From the NCBI GenBank assembly GCA_044371425.1, contig JBILTR010000022.1:25593-89592 (forward strand): a stretch of 64,000 bases of DNA. The letters are read 5' to 3'. A program made the position numbers and the translations under genes. This DNA comes from JBEISR01 sp044371425 (lineage in GTDB: Bacteria > Planctomycetota > Planctomycetia > Pirellulales > Pirellulaceae). Of the stretch, positions 15,442 to 24,865 are shown one piece after another. The notes below the pieces were generated by a model. The model had not been told where the DNA came from. It searched no databases and saw nothing but the letters and a program-made list of their open reading frames with translations. The first letter of the stretch is position 1, and every line of letters starts with the position of its first letter.

Positions 15442-18400
15442 TCAGCGACGGCGACGGTTCAAGCCGTTCGACTCCAGGCCACCATCGAGTCCTTCCAACC
15501 AAGGCCCAATTTCAGCCAGCGATGCATCGGTTGCCGACAGGTAGTCTGACAGCGATCCGCCACTGATTGGTGGGGAGGCGAGTTCGACTTCCGATGCCAA
15601 CTGCTGCACAACGGCGTCTGCGGATTCCAGAGCCGCCAAACGACTGCTCTTGATCGTCAGGACGTTCGAATCCCTGCTGGAATCGCTGGTGGGTCCCGCC
15701 AGAGTTCCCTCGCCTTCCGCCTCCCCTTCACCGGATCCCGAGTTCAGCACATTGATCACTTGAAGTGCATCGACCGGGCTGATGGCCCCGTCCGAGTTGA
15801 CGTCGAAGTAGATCTTGCCAGCTTCCCCTTCACCCCCGAGAGGCCTGGAGCCACCGGCGTTCAGTGAGTTGATGACCAGCAGCGCGTCGATCGGCGAGAC
15901 GAAGCCATCGTTATTGACATCGAAACGGTTGCTGGGGTTTGTCCATCCTTCGCCCGAGCCGCCGCCCGAACCGCCAACGATGACAACCGAGTCGGCGATA
16001 TAACGAATCGCGTTGAAGGGGACGACTTCCGGAGGATTGAACAACAAGGTGTCATGGAAGGGAGATATGTCCGCAGGATCCCCAATGAACTGGGCAGTCC
16101 CGGCTTTATTGGCAGTCAGCGTGATGGTGAACTGTAGCAGCTCACCATTCCCAAGGCTCTCGGTACCATTCTGCACCGAACCGACTTCATTGATCAGATT
16201 CTTGTTGCGAATGTCTCCACTGACGACTTGGTTGTAGTTGGAACTCCAGACCACATCGAAGCCCAAAGCGTTTCCGCTGGTGTTCACCGAGACAAGCCCC
16301 GAATCGTAGAGGATGTCCTGGAACGCTGCGAAGACGCCCAGATCCGATCCAACCGATCGGAGATCCTGAACGTAGCCACGGAGCTGGAACTTGCTGCCAA
16401 CCGTCACCTGGTCGACTGGAACCCCATTGAGGTCGGTTACCTCCAATCGCATCTTCACCTGATCGTCGGCGGACGCCGATCCCACCTGCAGAGTGACGCG
16501 AGCGATGGAGCTGAAGCCTCGAGGATCCTGGATCATGTAGGTGAACTGATCGGTGCCGGAAAAACCTGAGTTGGGTGTGTAGAGCACCACATCGTCCGTA
16601 GGGGTAGTCGTCCCCTTGTCGTCGATCGACGCCGAACCATTCAGCGGCTGGGTGACGTTGATCAACCGAATCGATCCCGTCGTTCCTGGGCTATCGTTCC
16701 TCAGAACGTTGATGACGTTATCGAAGCTATTGACGGCCAAAGGTGCGGCCAGCGAGTCGTCGACAGCGAATGGGAATTCAAACCCATTGCTGACGACTTC
16801 GATCGTCGTCCGACCAAACCGAATCTGTTCGACCGGAACCGGGGAAGCAGGGGTATTGAATAGGAGCGTGTCGGTGAACGGAGGGGAATCGGCAGGGTCG
16901 CCGATGAAGTCGACCAAGCCGGCGGCCAGGGCATCGAAGGTGATCGACGCCAGCAGCAGCGGGTTGGGCTCGTCCATCGACGGATTGCTGGTGAATGCCC
17001 CCATGTCGTTGATAACGCCTGGAACATCGTTCGTGCCTCGCTTGCCCAACTGGTACGAAGGGCCAAACGATACCTTGAAGTTCAAGGGGTTGCTGCTGTC
17101 CGCTGCAGGGGTGACCAGCGAGGAGTTGTAGAGCAGATCGAGATAGGCGGCGAACACCCCAGGCGACACGACGAATTGGTCAGGAGCCCGCAGGTCGTCG
17201 ACAAAGACGTTGACCTTGAATTGGCTTCCCTGCTGGACGGCAGAGACTGCATTGCCGGCCATATCGGTCACCTGGAAGGTCAGTCCGACCACATCATCGT
17301 TTCGGGCGCCCGGGAGGGTGTGAACCGTAACGGTCGCGGTGGTCAAATTCCCAGATGCATCGCTGGCCGTGTAAGTGAACTGCTCGGTGCCACCGAAGTT
17401 GCGTCGAGGCGTGTAGCGGATGCTTTGATTGCCGGAGCCGATCGTCGCAGTACCACCCTGATTGGGCGTCGAAACCGATACGATCTGAAGAGCGCCTCCC
17501 TTCCCTTCCACGTCGTTCGCCAGAACGTTCAGAGGGAAGCTGACGGTGTTGGTTGCGACATCGTAGGAGTCGTCGACCGCTACCGGCTTGTCAAACGAGA
17601 ACGAGATGGTCATCGTCACCGTGGCGGTATCGGTTTCGCCAAGCGAATTGCGAATGCGATAGGTGAATGTCTCCACCCCGACGAAACCGTTGCGCGGCGA
17701 GTAGAGAATCCCATTCTTGGCTGTATTGATCCGGATCGTGCCCCCCTGTGATCCACCCGAGACCGAAATGATCTCGAGCACTTCGCCAGGAAGCTTGAAG
17801 TCGTTGGCGAGGACATCAAGAGGATTGTTCAGCGAGTTTCGGCCGACGGTGAATGCGTCATCGACGGCGATGTTCAGCGAATCGACCAACAGAACCTGGT
17901 AGTCTTCGACTTCACCAGTCTGCGAGCGACCGGTGACGGCGACGTTGGTCTCCTGAGCCATGCGGAACCGCATGTAGCTGGTACCCAGTTTGGCGCCCGC
18001 CGGGATAGCAAATGTCACGACGTTGCTACCAGCGACCAGCAATTGATTCTTGATCAACTGCTCACCGGCATCATTCCAATCGCCGTCCCCGTTCACATCT
18101 AGCCACGCATGCAAGTAGGCGTTTTGCCCGGTAGTATTGGTCAGAAACGCGTCCAACTTGTTGTTGGCGTCGCCGGCGACCAGCGGACGAAGGAAGGTAA
18201 TACCGTCTTCGTCATCGATCACCAGGTTGGTCACTGGATCGGTAGCACCCGCGATGTCGTCCCCAGTGGCAGTTGGATTCGGCAGCCCGTTGTCTTCCAG
18301 GTCGATGCGAGTTCCAAGAGCCAAACCTGGCAGGAAGCCGGCGTTCGCGCCATTCTGCGCCGCAGTGGTGGGATAGGGAGCCGGTGCATCACCCCAATCG

Positions 18401-20559
18401 AGAGCGTAGCGATTTCCAAAGTCGTATCCAATCGGCGGGTTGATCCCGTCGTAGGTCACCACATGCTCGCCACCGATCGGGAAGGTCTGCATGAATCCAG
18501 GATCCAGCACCTCACGGATCGTGTAGGTACCAGGTCCTGGAGGTAGCAAGCTGTAGCTGCCATCTGCCTTCGTCTTGGTCGCAGGCTCCCCGAGGTCCAG
18601 CCGGTCGTCTCCATCGAGGTCGAAGTAGATCCAGATTCCTTCGATCGGAGGTTCGCCCTGATCTTTGATGCCGTTGGCATTCAGGTCATTGAACTTGTAA
18701 CCGGTCGCCCCTGCGGGAGGCAGAATGAAACCAAAGTTCACATTCGTGCGAGTCTGGTCCATCGCCACCGTCACCGTCTGCTTGCCGCCGATCGGTGCCG
18801 TGGGCTGCCAGTTCTTTCCAGGAACGGTGTAAATCGTATGGGTTCCAACAGGCAACCCCAGCTGGTACTTCCCATCGGGTGCCGTGTCGACTCGCGGTTC
18901 CCCAGCATCCAGGAAGTTGTTCCCGTTGATGTCCGCCCACACGGTCCAGGTGCTGATCCCCTCTTCGTTGAGGTCGATCGTCCCACTGCGATTGCGGTCA
19001 TGCCAGAGAATCCCTTGGATGTTTCCACCCTTCATCCCGGTGGACATACCAAAAGCCAGAACGTTGTCCGAATTCGCCACCCCCGAGCCTCCAGGAGGAA
19101 TGCCGGGATTCAGTGGCGAATACTCGTCCTCCAGGAATCTCAAAGGCTGGTCGTCGGTCGTTCCAAAGATCAAGTCGCGACCCGCACCACTCGAAATGAA
19201 AGGGTCGTAGAACTGGTCCATGATCCCGTAGATGGTGTTGGTGGGATCTTGGTGCCAGCCACCGAGGAAGTGACCTGCCTCGTGAGCGATCACCATCGAC
19301 AGAAGTTCCGCAAACAACTGCATCTGCGTGGCTCGACCACTCAGCGGTACAGCAAACGAGTCGGCGATGAGTAGATCGAGCATCACCAGGGCCGATTCCT
19401 CGCGGTCCCAGTTGCCCACATCGACCGACTGCGCGATCCCCAGCAGCCCAATGTCATCACCGAGGATCTCATCCTGCGTGCCACCGATGATCACGCGGGA
19501 AACGTTGGCAGCTCCAAAAGGATCTGCATGATCCTTGCTATTGAGGATCGTGATGTCGAAATCACCCGCGCGGCCAGTCCTCTGGTAATAACCGTTGTTG
19601 GCTGTTGCAATCAATGTTTCCAGCTTGTTCGTCGTTCGGCTCACCACCTCATCGATCAGCGCAGCCTCGTCATCAGGCTCCAGCCCAAGAGCGGCGATGT
19701 AATTGCCGATCCCAGGGACTCGCAGCGTCCCTGGAACCCCGGTGATCAGGTCGATGTTGATCACTTCCGAACGGATCGTGGCACCGTCGAAATCGAGGAA
19801 CAACGTCTGCGCGGTTCCAACCGTTTCCTGCTCCATCGGCGGACGGTAGGCCCTCAGGTTCAAAACATAGGAACCGACCCCGTCGCCGACCCGCACCGCA
19901 TAACGACCGTCGGTGTCGATCACGTAGCTGAACGAAGTCGTTCCATCTGTGAACAGAGGATTCTTAGTGGGAGGCACTGTTCCCGGTGGACGCTGGATGC
20001 GAACGTTTGTCGGTCCAATCGCGAAAAACAATTCGGTCCCAGAAGCTTCATACAGCCCGACTCCCAGACCGGTAGGATTGAAGGCCGCGGCCTGCAGCCG
20101 AACGTCGAGAATGTCCCCCTTGCGGAGGTCGAAGGTGTAGTAGTCTTCATCAAAGAAGGTCGACATCAACCCATTGACGTTGACCATATCCCGCTTATTT
20201 GGAAGTGTTCCCAACGGCAAATACTGGCCGCTCAGACGTGAATTGTTTGGCTCCGCCTCAGTCACGGTCAACGGATTGTTGGAAAGCCCTTCACCTGCTT
20301 CGCCGCTACCACCACCTGAGGATCGGTTCTGGATCCGGGTCGCCAGCGCGTCGTATGCTGCCTGGTCGGTCATGTAAAACGGGGCCATGATCCCCTTGGT
20401 CAGCGGGGAAATGTCCGCCGCCATCATCTCCCGCCGCTCCAACTGCTCCGCGACACGCTGTTTCTGCGCTCGCTTCTTCAGGCTCTCACCCCCTAACAAA
20501 CGCGATAGGAGGCCGTTGTTCGATCCCTGCCGATTCGATTGACCATTACGAGAAGCCAC
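15442..20559 (-). CDS. Giant secreted multidomain protein: metzincin-like, GEVEDY, cadherin-like, cohesin-like and dockerin repeats
   Basis: This 1,705-residue protein has a GTG start at 20559 with a G-rich GGGGGTGG upstream. Residues ~36-48 carry VAEQLERREMMAA, the planctomycete N-terminal motif seen on large surface proteins. Segments in order are: a pre-peptidase-like beta domain (~95-180); a region with zinc signature HEAGHFLGGWH (~424-434, HExxHxxGxxH of metzincins); two SdrD/Cna-B-like domains with DxNxxG motifs (~505-715); a GEVEDY domain (~720-895, ending TGEVEDYQVLL); tandem cadherin-like domains (PLDVLAND, PLNVLAND; ~897-1085 and ~1225-1320); two cohesin-like modules (~1110-1220, ~1330-1455); and two dockerin-type repeats (FDVNNDGFVSPIDALLVINS, FDVNSDGAISPVDALQVIN; ~1543-1606). 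It is presumably a cell-surface or secreted adhesin/protease. Proteolysis and cohesin-dockerin pairing are inferred from motifs. A LacI-like palindrome lies upstream. Confidence 0.88.
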   Translation of the reverse strand: MASRNGQSNRQGSNNGLLSRLLGGESLKKRAQKQRVAEQLERREMMAADISPLTKGIMAPFYMTDQAAYDALATRIQNRSSGGGSGEAGEGLSNNPLTVTEAEPNNSRLSGQYLPLGTLPNKRDMVNVNGLMSTFFDEDYYTFDLRKGDILDVRLQAAAFNPTGLGVGLYEASGTELFFAIGPTNVRIQRPPGTVPPTKNPLFTDGTTSFSYVIDTDGRYAVRVGDGVGSYVLNLRAYRPPMEQETVGTAQTLFLDFDGATIRSEVINIDLITGVPGTLRVPGIGNYIAALGLEPDDEAALIDEVVSRTTNKLETLIATANNGYYQRTGRAGDFDITILNSKDHADPFGAANVSRVIIGGTQDEILGDDIGLLGIAQSVDVGNWDREESALVMLDLLIADSFAVPLSGRATQMQLFAELLSMVIAHEAGHFLGGWHQDPTNTIYGIMDQFYDPFISSGAGRDLIFGTTDDQPLRFLEDEYSPLNPGIPPGGSGVANSDNVLAFGMSTGMKGGNIQGILWHDRNRSGTIDLNEEGISTWTVWADINGNNFLDAGEPRVDTAPDGKYQLGLPVGTHTIYTVPGKNWQPTAPIGGKQTVTVAMDQTRTNVNFGFILPPAGATGYKFNDLNANGIKDQGEPPIEGIWIYFDLDGDDRLDLGEPATKTKADGSYSLLPPGPGTYTIREVLDPGFMQTFPIGGEHVVTYDGINPPIGYDFGNRYALDWGDAPAPYPTTAAQNGANAGFLPGLALGTRIDLEDNGLPNPTATGDDIAGATDPVTNLVIDDEDGITFLRPLVAGDANNKLDAFLTNTTGQNAYLHAWLDVNGDGDWNDAGEQLIKNQLLVAGSNVVTFAIPAGAKLGTSYMRFRMAQETNVAVTGRSQTGEVEDYQVLLVDSLNIAVDDAFTVGRNSLNNPLDVLANDFKLPGEVLEIISVSGGSQGGTIRINTAKNGILYSPRNGFVGVETFTYRIRNSLGETDTATVTMTISFSFDKPVAVDDSYDVATNTVSFPLNVLANDVEGKGGALQIVSVSTPNQGGTATIGSGNQSIRYTPRRNFGGTEQFTYTASDASGNLTTATVTVHTLPGARNDDVVGLTFQVTDMAGNAVSAVQQGSQFKVNVFVDDLRAPDQFVVSPGVFAAYLDLLYNSSLVTPAADSSNPLNFKVSFGPSYQLGKRGTNDVPGVINDMGAFTSNPSMDEPNPLLLASITFDALAAGLVDFIGDPADSPPFTDTLLFNTPASPVPVEQIRFGRTTIEVVSNGFEFPFAVDDSLAAPLAVNSFDNVINVLRNDSPGTTGSIRLINVTQPLNGSASIDDKGTTTPTDDVVLYTPNSGFSGTDQFTYMIQDPRGFSSIARVTLQVGSASADDQVKMRLEVTDLNGVPVDQVTVGSKFQLRGYVQDLRSVGSDLGVFAAFQDILYDSGLVSVNTSGNALGFDVVWSSNYNQVVSGDIRNKNLINEVGSVQNGTESLGNGELLQFTITLTANKAGTAQFIGDPADISPFHDTLLFNPPEVVPFNAIRYIADSVVIVGGSGGGSGEGWTNPSNRFDVNNDGFVSPIDALLVINSLNAGGSRPLGGEGEAGKIYFDVNSDGAISPVDALQVINVLNSGSGEGEAEGEGTLAGPTSDSSRDSNVLTIKSSRLAALESADAVVQQLASEVELASPPISGGSLSDYLSATDASLAEIGPWLEGLDGGLESNGLNRRRR

Positions 20560-20610
20560 AGTATTCCACCCCCAGCAGCGTTACCAGTTGATCGAAGATC
20601 GAGCGACGGA

Positions 20611-20624
20611 CGAAAGCGCTTTCG
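20611..20624. promoter_or_regulatory. LacI/GalR-type operator-like palindrome upstream of the giant surface-protein gene
   Basis: CGAAAGCGCTTTCG is a perfect 14-bp palindrome. Its core GAAAGCGCTTTC matches the ideal operator of LacI/GalR-family regulators (the cre-type TGAAANCGNTTTCA). It lies about 52 bp upstream of the GTG at 20559. No regulator gene is in the window; function is inferred from pattern alone. Confidence 0.4.
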
Positions 20625-20968
20625 AATCCAGTGTCTGAAGTCCAGTTCGAAGAGCCAGTGGAGCTTCCCTGCTAGAATCAACCCTCGGTGACTCCGAACC
20701 ACACCGGCTCGGTCCTTCACCTGCAAACCATCCCTGATACACATTCATCTCGCCCAGTCCTTGGTCGAAAATGGGCTTTTCAAGTGAGAAAAATGGGTAA
20801 GGACAAGGCTTGTCCGATTCTAGTTGGGCCCCTTAGGCTGTCAACAAACTGCCCTTCGCTTGTGATGGGCGAAGAGTTCCACGAGTTCCGTCCGCAAGCG
20901 ACAATTTTGCTACAACCTGAACAGCTCCTCCCAGGCTGTGGCAAATCGCACTCCGCGTCGAGAATCTC

Positions 20969-20998
20969 TTGACCTGCTAGTTTCTCGGAGCGAAATAT
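20969..20998 (+). promoter_or_regulatory. Candidate promoter of the DUF1559 gene
   Basis: TTGACC (20969-20974) is followed after 18 nt by AAATAT (20993-20998). It lies about 80 bp upstream of the ATG at 21078. Pattern match only. Confidence 0.35.
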
Positions 20999-21077
20999 AG
21001 GGTTAGTGAAGGGGGAATCCCAAATTTCCAGCATTTGGAAGATGGGTTGTACCGTTCATAACGAGGAGGTTTACCCG

Positions 21078-22085
21078 ATGGCTGAAACCCGACGACCTGG
21101 CTTCACCCTCATCGAACTGCTTGTGGTGCTGGCCATCATCGGAACTCTGGTCGGTTTGCTCCTTCCCGCCGTGCAGTCAGCCCGAGAAGCCGCTCGCCAA
21201 ATGCAATGCCAAAACCACCTGAAACAGTGGGGCTTGGCGATTGCCAATTTCGAAGCAGCCCGTGGGTATCTTCCACCGGCCAGAATTGCTCCCAGGCCCG
21301 GGGATTCAACGGAATTGAGTTGCGGCGGGGAAGAGCCGAACTGGTTCGCTCACGTCCTCCCCTTCGTCGAACAAACCAACCTGGTGCGGGACGTCGACCT
21401 CTTTGGAAAATGGTATGACCAACCCAAAGAGTTCACCTCAACCAAGTTTCCAATCCTTTTCTGCCCATCGCGTAGGGGCAGCCAGTCGATGATGGTTTCC
21501 CGCAATGTGGGGGGATCTACCGGAGCCACGCGATTGCCGTGCGGTTGCCCGATTCCGGGCCGCGGAGGTAGCCGGGTGGTTGATGGAGTCCCTGGGGACT
21601 ATGCAGCCTGCCACGGCGATCTAAGTCCAGGGGCAGTCGGACTTCCGTCCGACTTTTACTACGGAGGGAACGGATCCGGGGCGATGAATTCGTCTCGAGC
21701 CCTTTGCGAAAATGGCAAAGCGATCGATTTTTTTGATAAGTACCGCTACCGCGACATCACCGATGGGCTCAGCAACACCTTTTTGTTGGGGGAGAAGCAC
21801 ATCAGCCAGGAACGACTCGGGAAATTCCCCGACGACTCCCCCATCTATGACGGTGATAGCCTCCCGGCAGGATCGCGTATCACGGGCCCAGGGATGCCAT
21901 TGGCCCAGGGTCCCAACGACCTCGTATCCACCTACTACGCCTTCGGAAGTTGGCATCCGGGGATCACTCACTTCCTCTACGCCGACGGTTCGATTCGCTC
22001 CCTCTCCAACGCCACCGATACGGTCACTTTGGGGCAGCTGGCCAATCGCCACAATCTGAAGCTGGAACGGATCCAATTGGACTGA
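21078..22085 (+). CDS. DUF1559 protein with type IV pilin-like N-terminus
   Basis: This 335-residue protein begins MAETRRPG/FTLIELLVVLAI, the prepilin peptidase site and hydrophobic helix of type II/IV pseudopilins, with the conserved Glu at +5 after cleavage. The helix is followed by LLLPAVQSAREAARQMQCQN and a DUF1559 domain typical of planctomycetes (large paralogous families). Near the C-terminus SWHPGITHFLYADGSIRS carries the family's H-x-G...DGS motif. The start at 21078 has GAGGAGG 8 nt upstream and places the cleavage site at residue 8; the longer in-frame ATG at 21006 would bury it. Family members are thought to form pilus-like or secretion-associated fibres; function is unproven. A lipoprotein gene follows 50 bp downstream, a common pairing. 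Confidence 0.92.
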   Translation: MAETRRPGFTLIELLVVLAIIGTLVGLLLPAVQSAREAARQMQCQNHLKQWGLAIANFEAARGYLPPARIAPRPGDSTELSCGGEEPNWFAHVLPFVEQTNLVRDVDLFGKWYDQPKEFTSTKFPILFCPSRRGSQSMMVSRNVGGSTGATRLPCGCPIPGRGGSRVVDGVPGDYAACHGDLSPGAVGLPSDFYYGGNGSGAMNSSRALCENGKAIDFFDKYRYRDITDGLSNTFLLGEKHISQERLGKFPDDSPIYDGDSLPAGSRITGPGMPLAQGPNDLVSTYYAFGSWHPGITHFLYADGSIRSLSNATDTVTLGQLANRHNLKLERIQLD

Positions 22086-22135
22086 GCCATTGGGACTTCT
22101 CGGTCGCTTGCCCCCTCAACCCGGAGGCAACCAGT

Positions 22136-22690
22136 ATGTCCCTCCGGCGGATCACACCTGCCGGAATCCTTCACCGACTCGGAATCGATCCATTGAAGAA
22201 GCTTGCGCGTCCGAAACCGTTCCGTCCTATCGCGGCTTTCTTTTCTGCAGCGTTCGCCCTGGGAGGGATGGTTGGGTGTGGCCCCCAACAGGAAGCAACC
22301 TATCCAGTCGATGGTCTGGTCCGCTTTCCGGACGGAGACCCGGTGCGGTTGGGGACCGTCGAGTTCCGTCGAGTGATTGCGGCCAATCCAGAGGCCCCCC
22401 GATGGATTGCTCGTGGCACCATCGACCAAGAGGGCCATTTCACCCTCAGTACCTTCCAGCCGGGTGATGGTGCGCTGGCGGGGAATCATGAAGTCATCGT
22501 CCAACAGCTGATCATCACCGAAGATAGGTCCTTTGCAGACCACAACCACGGACGGCGGGTTTCTCCTCACTACGGCGATTATGCGTCGAGCGGACTGAAG
22601 GCAAGAATCGAAGCCGATCCCAGCAAGCAACCGCAGCAGATCGTCATCGAACTTCTGACCGACCAAGCCGATCTTCAGAAGTCGGAATAA
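22136..22690 (+). CDS. Lipoprotein with carboxypeptidase-regulatory-like (transthyretin-like) fold
   Basis: This 184-residue protein has a long basic N-region, a hydrophobic segment (about residues 31-47) and a lipobox ending GGMVGC (Cys48). The mature part reads TYPVDGLVRFPDGDPVRLGTVEFR and GHFTLSTFQPGDGALAGNHE, the beta-sandwich pattern of small planctomycete lipoproteins related to carboxypeptidase regulatory domains. GGAGG lies 8-9 nt before the ATG at 22136. It is 50 bp downstream of the DUF1559 gene, so the two are probably one operon ending at the hairpin at 22725. This association is common in planctomycetes, and a role in the same envelope structure is a fair guess. No catalytic motif is visible. 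Confidence 0.85.
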   Translation: MSLRRITPAGILHRLGIDPLKKLARPKPFRPIAAFFSAAFALGGMVGCGPQQEATYPVDGLVRFPDGDPVRLGTVEFRRVIAANPEAPRWIARGTIDQEGHFTLSTFQPGDGALAGNHEVIVQQLIITEDRSFADHNHGRRVSPHYGDYASSGLKARIEADPSKQPQQIVIELLTDQADLQKSE

Positions 22691-22724
22691 AGATCCCTGC
22701 GGTGCCTGATCCCGGTATCAACGC

Positions 22725-22760
22725 CATTGGCCGCAGCGTTTGCTGCGGCCAATGTTGCTT
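22725..22760 (+). terminator. Hairpin terminator between convergent genes
   Basis: A perfect 13-bp stem (CATTGGCCGCAGC at 22725-22737, GCTGCGGCCAATG at 22742-22754) has a GTTT loop and a weak T-rich tail TTGCTT. It lies 34 bp after the lipoprotein stop codon and before the convergent BBP7 gene; it could serve both strands. Confidence 0.7.
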
Positions 22761-22797
22761 TCAGAAGGATCTCATATCGACTGGATCCGCGATGGCA

Positions 22798-24447
22798 TCA
22801 CCAAGTGTACTCAGCCCCGAAGAATCCTCCATCGTAAATCACCTCCGCATCGTTGTTGATGCGAGTGATTCGATTCGATCCAGGCTGGATCAACGCCGGT
22901 GGTGCATCGTTGAAGTTCTCTGCCGCCAGCGCTACGTTGTCGATGTAGAGCAACTGGTAACCACCGCGAAGCGCCCAGGAATAGGTCAGGCGGTAGACCG
23001 TGGTGCTGGAGAACGACATCGCATACGCAGTCCTCGATGAATCGTCCGACTCGAAGAGCCCCGTAATCGAGTTGGCGACGATCGACGAGTTCAGGTCCGC
23101 TCGGTTCCCGAAGACCCCCATCTTCAATTCGACACCCGAGTTGATGCCGGGGATGATGTTCAGCCAGAGGTCTCCACCGACCTGGAAGCCCATCAGCGAG
23201 TTCCGGACCTCGGTGTTGTAGTCGAAGAACCGCAGCCCGTTGCTGGCGAAAGTATCGTTGTTTTCGCCGCGTGCAGCGAAGGTCATCGATTCATCCAGAT
23301 CGATGTAACGGAGCCCCATCAGGCTGGAGCCCTGGAGCCAGCCGTAACGCCCGACCCAGCGGCGCCGGAAGTTGACTTCCCCGTTGTGGATTTCCGACCT
23401 GTAATCTAGGCGATGCTGGAAGGAGCGATCCGGATCATCGTAGCCGTTGAGCGGATCGGTTCCAAAGTTGCTCATGAAGGAAAACAACGTGGGTGTCCCT
23501 GCGGGCGTCGAGTTGACGACGGCGGATTCTTCCCACTGATTAAGCCCTTGGTAGACCGCTTCCAGATTCGAACCGGCACCCACCTGGCAGTTGACGATCA
23601 CGCCAAGACCCGGTGCGGCACCGTTCAGATCAACGCTGTTGCTGGAGAGGACGTAGTTGCCGGTCCCAGCACCCTGCGAAGAAAAGTTGTAGTTGGCAGC
23701 TCCCTTGGATCGGCCCCACCAAGTCGAATCGACGGCGACATCGAACCATCGCTGCGCCGCCAGCCCCGCTTCACCATAGGGCGCCATTCCGGCGAGCAGA
23801 CCATGAAGCTTGCTGGTCACCCAGAGCCCTAGTCCCCAACCGCAGCGGAAGCAACCATTCTGCCCGCAATGTCCGCAGAAAAGACCATCGTCGATGCCAT
23901 GGCTTCCGTAGCCGGGCGGCATCATGCCGTAGGCGCCGCCGGGCAGCATCGACGGGTCATGACCCATCATGCCGCCATGCCCCAGCAAGCCGCCTCCCAG
24001 GAGGCCACAACCCATGGGGCCGCAACCGCCGCCGCAGGCCCCCATGCCGCCACAGGCGCCATTGCATCCCATTGGCCCACAGGATCCACAGCCGCCCATG
24101 CCACTCAGGCCGCACGGATCCATCGGTCCTCCGCAAGCCCCTAGCGATTCACCTCCACCCATTCCCCAGTGGCTGAAAAGCCCACCACCGAAGTGCCCCG
24201 AGCCACCGCCTGCGTGGCCCCAGTGGCCCGATCCACCGCCATTGGGCGAATCGCATGGTGCTCCCAAAAACCCGGCGGGCATCACCGCTTCGACGTCCGG
24301 ATTGGATCCGACTCGAGCGTTCATCCCGGGAGCAGATGGACCTGGGACCACCATGCCTTGAGGTGTCTGAGCATGCAGTGATTGGAGGCCGCCGAAGGTG
24401 GCCAGTCCAAACGAAAGTGTCCGAGTCCAACGATTCTTCCAGTTCAT
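22798..24447 (-). CDS. BBP7 family outer-membrane beta-barrel protein
   Basis: This 549-residue protein has a signal peptide (MNWKNRWTRTLSFGLATFGG, cleavage near LHA/QTP at residue 26). Residues ~60-230 are extremely Gly/Cys/Met-rich (for example CGSCGPMGCNGACGG), then CGHCGQNGCFRCGWG. The C-terminal ~310 residues show the alternating aromatic/polar pattern of an outer-membrane barrel, with RWFDVAVDSTWWGR at its start and GGFFGAEYTW at the very end (terminal aromatic). The barrel resembles the BBP7 family described in Rhodopirellula-type planctomycetes. The ATG at 24447 has GGAG 8 nt upstream and begins the signal peptide; upstream in-frame Met codons lack one. The function is unknown; the Cys-rich segment may be cross-linked or bind metal. 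The gene converges on the DUF1559/lipoprotein operon. Confidence 0.8.
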   Translation of the reverse strand: MNWKNRWTRTLSFGLATFGGLQSLHAQTPQGMVVPGPSAPGMNARVGSNPDVEAVMPAGFLGAPCDSPNGGGSGHWGHAGGGSGHFGGGLFSHWGMGGGESLGACGGPMDPCGLSGMGGCGSCGPMGCNGACGGMGACGGGCGPMGCGLLGGGLLGHGGMMGHDPSMLPGGAYGMMPPGYGSHGIDDGLFCGHCGQNGCFRCGWGLGLWVTSKLHGLLAGMAPYGEAGLAAQRWFDVAVDSTWWGRSKGAANYNFSSQGAGTGNYVLSSNSVDLNGAAPGLGVIVNCQVGAGSNLEAVYQGLNQWEESAVVNSTPAGTPTLFSFMSNFGTDPLNGYDDPDRSFQHRLDYRSEIHNGEVNFRRRWVGRYGWLQGSSLMGLRYIDLDESMTFAARGENNDTFASNGLRFFDYNTEVRNSLMGFQVGGDLWLNIIPGINSGVELKMGVFGNRADLNSSIVANSITGLFESDDSSRTAYAMSFSSTTVYRLTYSWALRGGYQLLYIDNVALAAENFNDAPPALIQPGSNRITRINNDAEVIYDGGFFGAEYTW

Positions 24448-24865
24448 CGATTCATCTCCAGCGGCAGTCGGCATCGATCGCACGCGCAGCGACACAAAGC
24501 CATCCCCCCTATCAGCCCACTTGGATGGCCAACTCGCGCTCCCCATCCCGCTTCCAGCTCGTTCCCTCGGAATTGTTTGGGTTGCATCCAACCCTCATAT
24601 CCAGGCATGACGAGCACTACTGGTAGCGTTTCCATCAACACGAAGTTCGGAAGAACACGCGAATCAGGTAGGTTCCGCAGAGCCGTTACAGTCCGTTCTA
24701 TCGGCTTGTCTGAGGTGAAAAGTTCTCTGAAACGATTGATTTCTAACTTGCAAAACGACAAAAATCGGAATGACAGCTTGGCGCCTTCCTCTCAACTTTT
24801 CCGATTGCGCAGAGATGAACAGCAGTCCGAAGGGGTGGATGCGGGCTGCATAAGGACGAACGACG
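24448..24865. other. Divergent intergenic region
   Basis: About 420 bp separates the BBP7 gene (minus) from the 650-residue membrane protein gene (plus). No promoter with both hexamers was convincing. The AAGGA before the TTG start at 24866 is near 24852-24856. No gene seen. Confidence 0.5.

Larger units (their letters stand above)
20560..21077. other. Divergent intergenic region
   Basis: About 520 bp separates the giant surface-protein gene (minus) from the DUF1559 gene (plus). It contains the palindrome at 20611-20624, a candidate plus-strand promoter at 20969-20998 and the GAGGAGG ribosome-binding site at 21062-21069. No additional gene is seen. Confidence 0.6.
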
